This document shows positions 47,327 through 59,433 of a DNA stretch of 64,000 bases, in pieces. Below the pieces are notes generated by a model. That model was not told the DNA's origin. It saw nothing but the letters and a program-made list of their open reading frames with translations, and made no database searches. The translations under genes and the position numbers were made by a program. Location: positions 14,892,560-14,956,559 of the forward strand of contig CM029134.1 in NCBI GenBank assembly GCA_016859345.1, in the 5' to 3' direction. This DNA comes from Istiophorus platypterus. Taxonomy: Eukaryota; Chordata; Actinopteri; Istiophoriformes; Istiophoridae. Each line of letters opens with the position of its first letter. The first letter of the stretch is position 1.

Positions 47327-48573
47327 GTTTGGAATATTACAAATAAACAAGTACTAACCCAGCATACGATTCCGCAGCTTCAACCGTGCTCAACAATGTA
47401 TTGCATTATTTCAAGTGAAATAATTTATTGGGTTATGTTGGGTTTGATACAATAGGCGAATATAAAGAAAAGGCAATTCAACACAATGCATAATGTTCGA
47501 ATGAAGAGGGATAGACCCCCATTTTCCCCTTATTTAATACTTCCTTCCTTAAAGTATTTATAAGACAAACTGAACACCGAAAATAAAAGAGAATTCTGGT
47601 CTTACAATTCAAGTGATAAGGGATGTATTTCATTTTTGATAAACTGACCTGTTTCAATTTTAAATGTCAAGAGGCCTACAACATAATTTGGTGATATTTT
47701 CCTATTAATTTCATACAAGATACTACCTTGTTGTGTTTTATCTCTTGACCTTAGTTTGATTAACAACACGTTTATTTAAGTGTAACATCTAATATGCATA
47801 TTTTATGTGACAGTTAAGCAATGACAGAACGCAAAATTAACAAGCTAAACAATCCGTGCGTTTATAGATTAAACATTTTTCTTTTTTTTTTTTCATCAAA
47901 TAAGAAAATGTAAAACACTTTCGAAGGTGGCAATAAACATCACATTTGCAACATACTCTTAAAATGTATTCAAATATATATTCACATATTCGGTTTGTTT
48001 CTTTAGCATACGTTTGGTCACCTTGGGATTCTAAAATGTACTATATACACAAAATGAAACTATGTGTACTGCGTCGTTCAGCTCAGATATGATGAAATAA
48101 ACAGATGCCGCAATGTCCAAAAGCAAGTGTTCAACGCATCGGAAGAATAACAGTCGCAGATATCCAGTAAACATGAATGTGATGTATGCAGGTGAAATTA
48201 ATACTCGCGTCCTGGTACAAAAACGTATAAATTTAGGTAAACAGAAAAACTTTTAGACTTTTAGATTGCAATTCCTGTGTCAACAGAAATTAACTATTGT
48301 ATATAAGTGTGAATCGAGTCCAAGTTACTCACTGAAATGTAGACATTGCCATGTACAAAGAAAAACAAGTTAACGTCGACTCACAGATCAAACATTAAAT
48401 GAAACGTAGGACCACAAAAAAATGTAAGACCCATGATATTACAAAAGAAAATTATAAAATGAATATATTTACATTTTTGTCCTCGCGACCCACTACTAGT
48501 AATATAAAAATGAATGTCACTGATTATGGTTAAATGATCTATGGGGTATATAATAATGCCAGGGTTTCCTTTA

Positions 48574-48741
48574 AATGAACGTCGCCTGGGATTGCGATGT
48601 CTTTTAACCAGGGATATCACAGTCCGGATTTTCCCGTTTATGGTTCCGTATGAGTGGGAAAATCTAGCAAATGTTATCACCGAGGCTGTCGCCTTCTCTA
48701 TATTTAAGAAACTCCTGAGGACTCCTCTCTTCCGAGAGTAG
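48574..48741 (+). mobile_element. LINE C-terminal fragment (copy 2)
   Basis: The frame reads VRIFPFMVPYEWENLANVI and FKKLLRTPLFRE, slightly closer to the LINE pattern than the copy at 38.6 kb. It was duplicated together with the spacer. Confidence 0.55.
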
Positions 48742-49053
48742 CTCCTGTCCTAACTCCTATAACATCCCTCAGTAGAAACCACTGCTTAATTTCGGTCCAA
48801 GTCTTCATCTGATTTTCTAGTTCGTTGTCGATTAAACAGTTCTAGTATGTAGCAGTTACTTTAAGGTCTCCTACTATAGTATTGTTAGTGTGGTCCCTCA
48901 GTTGCGCAACGCTTTGGATTGGATTGTCTGCCAAATTAGTAAATGTAAATGTATGCTAAAACAATTAGATGTCAGGTCACTTGAAGTATAGGAAGATGCT
49001 ATGGGATTGAAAAATCAACGTTAAATTTTAGAATAAAGATGTATGAGGCCTAC

Positions 49054-51435
49054 CTCTAGAGACTCATCTGTTGGACTAAACACATCAGCAAAGTCTGATG
49101 GACTTTTCCTCAGAGTCTGGTCAGCAGGAAGCGTGTTGTCATTGTAAGATGTCACAAACTTGAAGTCACTGGTTCTAGAACCTGTCGTCAGGTACGCGTC
49201 ATAATTGTACGTGCTGCGTAAAGTTCCTGTGCCGTCAACGTCTGCGTAATTAGGAGGAAGATAAGCGCTGGGGATGGCGACTGCTCCATCAAACAACAGT
49301 CTGGGCTTTCTCCTGCGACAAAACCTCACACCAAGGATGATGATGATGAAGGTCAGGAAAAAGGTGGACACAGACACCAGCGCGATGATCAGGTAAGAGG
49401 TCAGTTTGGAATTCTTCTCATCATAGGAAATGTCCTTCAGTTCTGGCACCTCAGCCAAGTTATCAGAAATAAGTAAATACATGGAACAGGTGGCAGACAG
49501 AGAGGGCTGGCCGTTATCTTTCACCGCCACAATAAGGTTCTGTTTCATGCTGTCAGATTCAGAAATGTCCCGCTGTGTCCTGATCTCTCCGCTGTGGAGA
49601 CCGATACTGAAAAGTCCCGGGTCGGTGGATTTGACTATATGATAGGACAGCCAGGCGTTCTGTCCAGAGTCCGCGTCCACCGCTATCACTTTGGACACCA
49701 CAGAGCCTCCGTGTGCGGCTTTGGGGACCAGCTCGGTCATGAAGGAGTTGCCCTCGGGCGGGTACAGTATCTGAGGAGAGTTGTCGTTCACATCCGATAT
49801 GAAGACACTGACCGTCACGTTGCTGCTGAGCGGAGGAGAACCGTTGTCTCGGGCCATCACCTGGACTTTAAAGCTCCTGAACTGTTCGTAATCAAACGAC
49901 CTCACAGCGTGGATCACCCCCGTGTCTCCGTTAACAGACAGATAGGACGACACCGGGGCACCGTTCACCTCACCAGGTAAGAGAGAATAAATCACTGTAC
50001 CGTTTTGTCTCCAGTCGGGGTCTCGGGCAGTAACGGAACATAAAGTGGAGCCAGGTTTGTTATTCTCAGTCACATATGCGCTGTACGACTGTTCCTCGAA
50101 CACTGGTGGGTTGTCGTTGATGTCAGCTACAGATAACTGAAGACTTTTAGAGGAGGACAGAGGTGGAGAGCCCTCGTCAGTGGCTGTGATTGTAATGTTG
50201 TAATCGGACACTAGTTCACGGTCCAGTTGTCCTGTGGTCACCAGAGAATAATAGTTCTTAATAGAAGGAACCAACTTAAAAGGGACATTTTGCTGAATGG
50301 AGCAACGGACCTGTCTGTTATTCTCAGAGTCTCTGTCCTGCACGTTAATGATGCCCACCTCTGTACCAGGTGACACGTTCTCGGGTACTGGGTTAGAAAG
50401 TGATTTCAGATATATCACTGGAGAATTATCATTCATATCATTAACATCAATGATAACTTTGGCATACGACGTCAGCCCTAAACCATCTTTAGCTTTCACT
50501 CTCGTCTCAAAAGATCTTCTTTCCTCAAAGTCAATCACACCAGTTACTCTAATTTCTCCCGTCTTAGGATCAATTGAGAAAACATTTACATCTTCATCAG
50601 ACACATGGCCAAACTGATATGTGACATCTCCATTCACTCCGTCATCTGCGTCAGTAGCACTGACAATAATCACTATGGTACCTGGAGGAGAGTTTTCAGG
50701 CAGACTGGCTTTATAAACGGCCTGGCTAAACACTGGGGCGTTATCATTAGCATCCAGCACAGTGACGTGTATGACTACGGTACCTGATCTCTGAGGAGAA
50801 CCTCCATCCAAAGCTGTGAGAAGCAAACTCATTTCTTTTTTTTTCTCACGGTCAAGCGTATTCTCGAGTACGAGTTCGACCTTGTTGCTGTCAACAGCGA
50901 GAATAAAGTTGTCGTTCTTTTGTAGGTTGTATCGTTGAACACCGTTTTGGCCTATATCTGCATCATGGGCCTCCTCGATAGAGAAACGGTTGCCCTTGTC
51001 TGCTGACTCGCTTATTTCCATTTCAATCAAATTTTCATTAAATTGCGGAGAGTTGTCGTTCACATCTTGAATATGAAGACTTACACGGTGAAGCTCTAAA
51101 GGATTTTCTAACACCAGATCTACTTTAACAACACAGGATGGCTTTTTGCTACAAAGGCTCTCTCTATCAATTCTCTCTGATATGATCAAATCCCCAGTAC
51201 TCATATTAATGTCACAGTACCGCTTATCTGTCCCTTCAAAATCGGCACGGACGTTTCGTGAAGCTAAGGTCCTCAGATCAAGACCGAGATCCTTCGCTAT
51301 ATTTCCAATAACAGACCCTCGTTTCATCTCTTCTGGAATAGAATAACTCAGGTCTCCATGAACGAGGTGAAGCGTTACAATAAAGGAGGCGAAGCAGACG
51401 ATCAGTCGAAGCGCCGAAAATCCTTTGTCTCCCAT
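49054..51435 (-). CDS. pcdhg: V11: clustered protocadherin gamma-type variable exon
   Basis: Open throughout at 794 codons. The ATG at 51435 gives a leader ending LHLVHG. EC1 (LASRNVRADFEGTDKRYCDIN) is nearer V12 than V9. EC2 and EC3 are nearer V9. The tail FADVFSPTDESLE equals V9. At the EC5/EC6 join it reads LYPPEGNS instead of LYPAPEGNS. At nucleotide level this is not one codon lost but three separate one-base shortenings of C and G runs within about 12 bp (near 49753-49762), which together keep the frame. That looks more like consensus error than evolution. The donor is GAG|GTAGGC. Confidence 0.93.
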
Positions 51436-51640
51436 CCCAACTCAAAAATCGTCGTCAGCTTGTATATTTTTTTAAATGCAAAAAGATAAACCGTCCTAAA
51501 ACGTTAAGAATTCAACACTTCAAACTGCGGCAAACGATTGAATACATTCGGCGATTTAGGGGATGCTCCAGAAAACCTGTAAATTATATCCATGCGGTAG
51601 TAGTGGGTGGAGTGGTGCGTGTACATTTTCTGTCAGTCAA

Positions 51641-51659
51641 CAGCGACACTATGAGTCGC
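51641..51659 (-). promoter_or_regulatory. CSE promoter element of V11
   Basis: The plus strand reads CAGCGACACTATGAGTCGC; CGCT box present. It is about 205 bp upstream of the ATG. GTGGGTGGAGTGG starts near 51604, about 37 bp toward the gene. Confidence 0.85.
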
Positions 51660-52149
51660 TTTTTATTTTCACACTGGCACAAACGAAATACTCTTTACAG
51701 AGTCTAGACGCACTTTCAAGTAATATTCGGTGATGTTCTTAAAGAGAAGTTCAACATCATGAAAAATGGTAAAACCCAATGGATATAATCAGGGAAAATG
51801 GTAAGGACCCCATTCAATTTGGCTATTTCAGCATATTATAATAATTTACCACTTGAGGAAAATAATACCCAAAGGTAGCACGTTATAATTAGTTCTGAAA
51901 TATATAAAATGAAGAATTATGGCCACAGCATATTATGAGCGAAAGATTCGGAACAATGGGAAAAAACACAGCTACTTGATAATGGGTGTAACCTTTTTTT
52001 TATTATTATTTTATTGTATATTATTATTGTCGATGTTGTTATTATCATTAGCACTACAATGACTATCATTAAGCATATTCAAATTCTGAATTCCCTGTTA
52101 CATAGAAAAACATACAATATCCCTTTCTGTGCTCGGGCCTGACCAGTGT

Positions 52150-52170
52150 TAGAGCACCATGGACAGATAC
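52150..52170 (+). promoter_or_regulatory. RE1/NRSE-like site
   Basis: Contains AGCACCATGGACAG in canonical spacing; the first three bases and the last part of the right half deviate. It is about 775 bp past the V12 exon end and duplicated at 56035. Confidence 0.5.
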
Positions 52171-52942
52171 CTTTAGATAACGAAGAGCTGGTTACACAAA
52201 GCTGCTTCATGTTAGATTGCCCTACTGACTCAAGCAAGTCTCGCTTATATCCTCAAACTCTACTATTGGTAATTTCCAAGTTTCATTGATATAAAGAATA
52301 AGTCATATTTGGACCCGAAGTTAATCATCCATTCTTGAGTGAATTAAAAAACGAAGAGTTACCGTCCTTCCTCTTTTTGATTACACTTTCTGATGTCTGG
52401 CAAAAAGTAACGTGACCAACTACAAAGTAAAAAAAAACGAAGAGGCTGCAATGACCACTAAGTCTTTTTAAGAATATCTTCCACAGCTTCACGAAATATT
52501 GCAGTTTATGGGTAAAATATAATCAAACTTCAGGTGTTTAATAACTAACTCTCTGAAACGACCAATCAGTACCACAAACAATAATCAATTGTCAGGAGTC
52601 ATATGAGATCCAGAAATTGAACCCAGGTGAAATGATTCGAAACCATGGATTGGCAAGATTAAAGGATGGAGAAGTAATCAAAGTTCAGAAAAATTTAGGG
52701 AATGTTGATTTAATTGGTCATGGAGGACAGCAGTCCGAGATAGATTTAAAAAAATCTGTTTGTATTAAGAGAGAGATATTGATAAGAAAAATGAAACTTT
52801 CTCCACAGAAATTAAACGTTTCATCGACTATACACTTTAAAATTCGGAGAACCTAGATGGCTTAAACTAGAAAGACATTAAACAGTTCCACAAACAAGCT
52901 AAAAATGAATTAGTTGTGGTTAGTGATTTGATCGGCTCCTAC

Positions 52943-55326
52943 CTCTACAGACGCCTCTAACTCTTCAAATGCATCAGCAAAGTCTGATGGACTTTTCCTC
53001 AGAGTCTGGTCAGCAGGAAGCGTGTTGTCATTGTAAGATGTCACAAACTTGAAGTCACTGGTTCTAGAACCTGTCGTCAGGTACGCGTCATAATTGTACG
53101 TGCTGCGTAAAGTTCCTGTTCCGTCAACATCTGCGTAATTAGGAGGAAGATAAGCGCTGGGGATGGCGACTGCTCCGTCAAACAACAGTCTGGGCTTTCT
53201 CCTGCGACAAAACCTCACACCAAGGATGATGATGATGAAGGTCAGGAAAAAGGTGGACACAGACACCAGAGCGATGATCAGGTACGAAGTCAGTTTGGAA
53301 TTCTTCTCATCATAAGAAATGTCCTTCAGTTCTGGCACCTCAGCCAAGTTATCAGAAATAAGTAAATACATGGAACAGGTGGCAGACAGAGAGGGCTGGC
53401 CGTTATCTTTCACCGCCACAATAAGGTTCTGTTTCATGCTGTCAGATTCAGAAATGTCCCGCTGTGTCCTGATCTCTCCGCTGTGGAGACCGATACTGAA
53501 AAGTCCCGGGTCGGTGGATTTGACTATATGATAGGACAGCCAGGCGTTCTGTCTGAGTCCGCGTCCACCGCTATCACTTTGGACACCACAGAGCCTCCGT
53601 GTGCGGCTTTGGGGACCAGCTCGGTCATGAAGGAGTTGCCCTCCGGGGCGGGGTACAGTATCTGAGGAGAGTTGTCGTTCACATCCGATATGAAGACACT
53701 GACCGTCACGTTGCTGCTGAGCGGAGGAGAACCGTTGTCTCGGGCCATCACCTGGACTTTAAAGCTCCTGAACTGTTCGTAATCAAACGACCTCACAGCG
53801 TGGATCACCCCCGTGTCTCCGTTCACAGACAGATAGGACGACACCGGGGCACCGTTCACCTCACCAGGTAAGAGAGAATAAATCACTGTACCGTTTTGTC
53901 TCCAGTCGGGGTCTCGAGCAGTAACGGAACATAAAGTGGAGCCAGGTTTGTTATTCTCAGTCACATATGCGCTGTACGACTGTTCCTCAAACACTGGTGG
54001 GTTGTCGTTGATGTCAGCTACAGATAACTGAAGACTTTTAGAGGACGACAGAGGTGGAGAGCCCTCGTCAGTGGCTGTGATTGTAATGTTGTAATCGGAC
54101 ACTAGTTCACGGTCCAGTTGTCCCGTGGTCACCAGAGAATAATAGTTCTTAATAGACGGAACCAACTTAAAAGGGACATTTTGCTGAATGGAGCAACGGA
54201 CTTGTCTGTTATTCTCAGAGTCTCTGTCCTGCACGTTAATGATGCCCACCTCTGTACCAGGTGACACGTTCTCGGGTACTAGGTTAGAAATTAATTTCAG
54301 ATATATCACTGGGATATTATCATTTATATCAGTAACATCTATTACGACTTTGGCATACGACGTCAGCCCTAACCCATCCTTTGCTTGAACTCTCATCTCA
54401 AAAGATCTTCTTTCTTCATAGTCAATCACACCTGTTACTCTAATTTCTCCCGTCTTAGGATCAATTGAGAAAACATTTACATCTTCATCAGACACATGGC
54501 CAAACTGATATGTGACATCTCCATTCACTCCGTCATCTGCGTCAGTAGCACTGACAATAATCACTATGGTACCTGGAGGAGAGTTTTCAGGCAGACTGGC
54601 TTTATAAACGGCCTGGCTAAACACTGGGGCGTTATCATTAGCATCCAGCACAGTGACGTGTATGACTACGGTACCTGATCTCTGAGGAGAACCTCCATCC
54701 AAAGCTGTGAGAAGCAAACTCATTTCTTTTTGTTTCTCACGATCAAGTTTATTTTCCAATACTAGTTCAACCTTGTTGCTGTCAACAGCGAGAATAAAGT
54801 TGTCGTTCTTTTGTAGGTTGTATCGTTGAACAGCGTTTTGACCTATATCTGCATCATGGGCCTCCTCGATAGAGAAACGGTTGCCCTTGTCTGCTGACTC
54901 TCTTATTTCCATTTCAATCAAATTTTCTCTGAATTTTGGAGAGTTGTCGTTCACATCTTGAATATGAAGACTTACACGGTGAAGCTCTAAAGGATTTTCT
55001 AACACCAGATCTACTTTAACAACACAGGATGGCTTTTTGCTACAAATGCTCTCTCTATCAATTCTCTCTGATATGATCAAATCCCCAGTACTCATATTAA
55101 TGTCACAGTACCGCTTACTACCTCCATCAAAATCAGTACGGACGTTTCGTGAATATAAGGTCCTCAAATCAAGACCGAGATCCTTCGCTATATTTCCAAT
55201 AACAGACCCTCGTTTCATTTCTTCTGGAATAGAATAACTCAGGTCTCCATGAACGAGGTGAAGCGTTACAATAAAGGAGGCGAAGAGGACGATCAGTCGA
55301 AGCGCCGAAAATCCTTTGTCTCCCAT
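52943..55326 (-). pseudogene. pcdhg: V12: protocadherin gamma-type variable exon with a 1-bp net deletion in EC6
   Basis: The ATG at 55326 opens a frame of 600 codons covering EC1-EC5 and the first about 35 residues of EC6. Near 53552-53554 the plus strand reads TGTCTGAGTCC where all other copies read TGTCCGGAGTCC. This shifts the frame after DADS and leads to a stop within about ten codons. The membrane helix and cytoplasmic segment (175 codons to the donor GAG|GTAGGA) are then out of frame. As read, the product would be a soluble ectodomain. A base restored would give 795 codons, a normal length. EC1-EC3 are of the V11/V13 type; the tail is FADAFEELEASVE. Confidence 0.85.
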
Positions 55327-55531
55327 CCCAACTCAAAAATCGTCGTCAGCTTGTATATTTTTTTAAATGCAAAAAGATAAACCGTCCTAAAACGTTACGA
55401 ATTCAACACTTCAAACTGCGGCAAACGATTGAATACATTCGGCGATTTAGGGGATGCTCCAGAAAACCTGTAAATTATATCCATGCGGTAGTAGTGGGTG
55501 GAGTGGTGCGTGTACATTTTCTGTCAGTCAA

Positions 55532-55550
55532 CAGCGACACTATGAGTCGC
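55532..55550 (-). promoter_or_regulatory. CSE promoter element of V12
   Basis: Identical to the V11 element (CAGCGACACTATGAGTCGC on the plus strand) and at the same distance from the ATG; the GTGGGTGGAG partner starts near 55495. Confidence 0.85.
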
Positions 55551-56034
55551 TTTTTATTTTCACACTGGCACAAACGAAATACTCTTTACAGAGTCTAGAA
55601 GCACTTACAGGTGATATTCGGTGATGTTCATAAAGAGAAGTGCATCATGATGAAAAAAATTAGAATTCAATGGATATAATCAGGGAAAATGGTAAGGACC
55701 TCATCTAATTTGGCAATTTCAACATATTATGTTAATGTAACACTTGAGGAAATTAATACCCAAAATTAACAAGTTATGATTAGTTCTGAAATATATAAAA
55801 TGAAGAATTATGGCCACAGCATATTAGGAGGGAAAGATTCGGAACAATGGGGAAAAAACACAGCTACTTGATAGTGGATGTAATTTTTTTTTTATTATTT
55901 CATTGTACATTATTATTGTCGCTGTTGTTATTACCACTAGTACTAAAACGAGTATCATTAAGCGTATATTCTGAAATCCCTGTTACATAAAAAAACATAC
56001 AGTATCCCTTTCTGTGCTCGGGCCTGACCAGTCT

Positions 56035-56055
56035 TTAAGCACCATGGACAGATAC
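56035..56055 (+). promoter_or_regulatory. RE1/NRSE-like site
   Basis: Reads TTAAGCACCATGGACAGAT, one base closer to the consensus than its duplicate at 52150. About 775 bp past the V13 exon end. Confidence 0.55.
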
Positions 56056-56828
56056 CTTTAGATAACGAAGAGCTGGTTACACAAAGCTGCTTCATGTTAG
56101 ATTGCCCTACTGACTCAAGCAAGTCTCTCTAATGTCCTCACACTCTACTATTGTTAATTTCCAAGTTACACTGATATAAAGGATAACTCATATTTGGACC
56201 CGAAGTTAATCATCCATTCTTCAGTGAATTAAAACAAAACGAGTTACCGTGCTTCCACTTATTGATTACACTTTCTGATGTCTGGCAAAAAGTAACGTGA
56301 CCAACTACAAAGTAAAAAAAAACGAAGAGGCTGCAATGACCACTAAGTCTTTTTAAGAATGTCATCCACCACTTCACGAATAATTGCAGTTTATGTGTAA
56401 AATATCATCCAATTTCAAGTGTTCAACAACGAACTCTCTCTGAAACGACCAATCTTACCACAAACAATAATCAATTGTCAGGAGTCATATGAGATCCCAA
56501 AAATGAACCCAGGTGAAATGATTCGAAACCATGGATTGGCAAGATTAAAGAGGGGGAAGGAATCATGGTTTAGAAAAATTTAGGGAATGTTGATTTAATT
56601 GGTCATGGAGGACAGCAGTCCGAGATACATTAAAAAAAAAAAACCTGTTTGTATTAAGAGAGAGATAGTGACAAGAAAAATGAAATTCTCTCCACAGAAA
56701 TTAAACATTTCATCGACGATACACTTCAAAATTGAGAGACACTAGGTTGCTTAAGCTAGAAAGAAAAACAGTTCCACAAACAAGCTAAAAATGAATTAGT
56801 TGTGGTTAGTGATTTGGTCGGCTCCTAC

Positions 56829-59214
56829 CTCTACAGACGCCTCTAAGTCTTCAAATGCATCAGCAAAGTCTGATGGACTTTTCCTCAGAGTCTGGTCAGC
56901 AGGCAGCGTGTTGTCATTGTAAGATGTCACAAACTTGAAGTCACTGGTTCTAGAACCTGTCGTCAGGTACGCGTCATAATTGTACGTGCTGCGTAAAGTT
57001 CCTGTTCCGTCAACATCTGCGTAATTAGGAGGAAGATAAGCGCTGGGGATGGCGACTGCTCCGTCAAACAACAGTCTGGGCTTTCTCCTGCGACAAAACC
57101 TCACACCAAGGATGATGATGATGAAGGTCAGGAAAAAGGTGGACACAGACACCAGAGCGATGATCAGGTAAGAGGTCAGTTTGGAATTCTTCTCATCATA
57201 GGAAATGTCCTTCAGTTCGGGCACCTCAGCCAAGTTGTCAGAAATAAGTAAATACATGGAACAGGTGGCAGACAGAGAGGGCTGGCCGTTATCTTTCACC
57301 GCCACAATAAGGTTCTGTTTCATGCTGTCAGATTCAGAAATGTCCCGCTGTGTCCTGATCTCTCCGCTGTGGAGACCGATACTGAAAAGTCCCGGGTCGG
57401 TGGATTTGACTATATGATAGGACAGCCAGGCGTTCTGTCCGGAGTCCGCGTCCACCGCTATCACTTTGGACACCACAGAGCCTCCGTGTGCGGCTTTGGG
57501 GACCAGCTCGGTCATGAAGGAGTTGCCCTCCGGGGCGGGGTACAGTATCTGAGGAGAGTTGTCGTTCACATCCGATATGAAGACACTGACCGTCACGTTG
57601 CTGCTGAGCGGAGGAGAACCGTTGTCTCGGGCCATCACCTGGACTTTAAAGCTCCTGAACTGTTCGTAATCAAACGACCTCACAGCGTGGATCACCCCCG
57701 TGTCTCCGTTCACAGACAGATAGGACGACACCGGGGCACCGTTCACCTCACCAGGTAAGAGAGAATAAATCACTGTACCGTTTTGTCTCCAGTCGGGGTC
57801 TCGGGCAGTAACGGAACATAAAGTGGAGCCAGGTTTGTTATTCTCAGTCACATATGCGCTGTACGACTGTTCCTCAAACATTGGTGGGTTGTCGTTGATG
57901 TCAGCTACAGATAACTGAAGACTTTTAGAGGACGACAGAGGTGGAGAGCCCTCGTCAGTGGCTGTGATTGTAATGTTGTAATCGGACACTAGTTCACGGT
58001 CCAGTTGTCCCGTGGTCACCAGAGAATAATAGTTTTTAATAGACGGAACCAACTTAAAAGGGACATTTTGCTGAATGGAGCAACGGACCTTTCTGTTATT
58101 CTCAGAGTCTCTGTCCTGCACGTTAATGATTCCCACCTCTGTACCAGGTGACACGTTCTCGGGTATAGGGTTAGAAAGTGATTTCATATGTATCACTGGA
58201 GAATTATCATTTATATCAGTAACATCTATTACGACTTTGGCATACGACGTCAGCCCTAACCCATCCTTTGCTTGAACTCTCATCTCAAAAGATCTTCTCT
58301 TCAAAGTCAATCACTCCAGTTACTCTAATTTCTCCCGTCTTAGGATCAATTGAGAAAACATTTACGACATCTTCATCAGACACGTGACCGAAGTCATATG
58401 TGACATCTCCATTCACTCCGTCATCTGCGTCAGTAGCACTGACAATAATCACTATGGTACCTGGAGGAGAGTTTTCAGGCAGACTGGCTTTATAAACGGC
58501 CTGGCTAAACACTGGGGCGTTATCATTAGCATCCAGCACAGTGACGTGTATGACTACGGTACCTGATCTCTGAGGAGAACCTCCATCCAAAGCTGTGAGA
58601 AGCAAACTCATTTCTTTTTGTTTCTCACGATCAAGCGTATTCTCAAGTACTAGTTCAACCTTGTTGCTGTCAACAGCGAGAATAAAGTTGTTGTTCTTTT
58701 GTAGGTTGTATCGTTGAACAGCGTTTTGACCTATATCTGCATCACTGGCCTCCTCGATAGAGAAACGGTTTCCCTTGTCTGCTGACTCTCTTATTTCCAT
58801 TTCAATCATTCTTTTTTTGAATTTTGGCAAATTGTCGTTTACATCTTGAATATGAAGACTTACACGGTGAAGCTCTAAAGGATTTTCTAACACCAGATCT
58901 ACTACTAACACACACGATGGATTCTTGCCACAAAGATTTTCTCTGTCCATTCTGTCTGATACGATCAAATCCCCAGTACTCATATTAATGTCACAGTACC
59001 GCTTACTACCGCCATCAAAATCAGCACGGGCCTTTCGAGAAGCTAAGGTCCTCAAATCAAGACCGAGATCCTTCGCTATATTTCCAATAACAGACCCTCG
59101 TTTCATCTCTTCTGGAATAGAATAACTCAGGTCTCCATGAACGAGGTGAAGCGTTACAATAAAGGAGGCGAAGAGGACGATCAGACGATGCGGCGAAAAT
59201 CCTTTGTCTCCCAT
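56829..59214 (-). pseudogene. pcdhg: V13: protocadherin gamma-type variable exon with a 2-bp deletion in EC3
   Basis: The ATG at 59214 gives a leader ending LHLVHG and EC1 with LASRKARADFDGGSKRYCDIN and the loop CGKNPSC, slightly different from the CSKKPSC of its subfamily. EC2 starts KFKKRMIEMEIRES. Near 58291-58302 the plus strand has GATCTTCTCTTCAAAG, two bases shorter than V11 and V9. The first frame ends at 309 codons in VIDFEE, and the remainder (about 500 codons) is open in another frame to the donor GAG|GTAGGA. The restored length would be 796 codons. It is the exon farthest from the constant region in this window. The tail is FADAFEDLEASVE, nearly that of V12. Confidence 0.85.
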
Positions 59215-59414
59215 TGCCGGGGAAAAAAGCGTCCACCGTGTTTATATCCAGAAGGAAAAAAAAAAATTCTCAGACAGAGCCAATAATCAATATTTTCCAA
59301 CAGTGGACAGGAAGGAAAATGGTGGTGGAAACAAGAGATACCTTTGAGAAATTATAACAGATATTAATGCAGTAACAGTGGGTGGAGATGTCCCTGCTGA
59401 TGTTGTGCTAGACC

Positions 59415-59433
59415 ACAGCGGCACCATGAGTCG
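59415..59433 (-). promoter_or_regulatory. CSE promoter element of V13
   Basis: The plus strand reads ACAGCGGCACCATGAGTCG; on the coding strand it has GGTGCCGCTGT with the CGCT box. It is about 200 bp upstream of the ATG. The GTGGGTGGAG partner starts near 59378, about 37 bp nearer the gene. Confidence 0.8.

Larger units (their letters stand above)
47131..49053. other. Spacer between V10 and V11 (copy 2 of a duplicated spacer)
   Basis: Matches 37167-39069 with substitutions and small indels, including a short block near 48175-48205 absent from copy 1. It contains the V10 CSE and the second LINE fragment. Confidence 0.8.
51436..52942. other. Spacer between V11 and V12 (copy 1 of a second duplicated spacer)
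   Basis: Near-identical to 55327-56828 over its length. It holds the V11 CSE, an ATT-rich stretch near 51.99-52.05 kb and an RE1-like site. No gene was recognised. Confidence 0.8.
55327..56828. other. Spacer between V12 and V13 (copy 2 of the second duplicated spacer)
   Basis: Matches 51436-52942, including the CSE, the ATT-rich stretch and the RE1-like site. The copies differ by scattered substitutions and short indels. Confidence 0.8.

Noticed and set aside
52617..52856. Plus-strand open frame of 79 codons
   Set aside because: No recognisable domain; the homologous stretch near 56.5 kb is broken by indels, so it is not under coding constraint.
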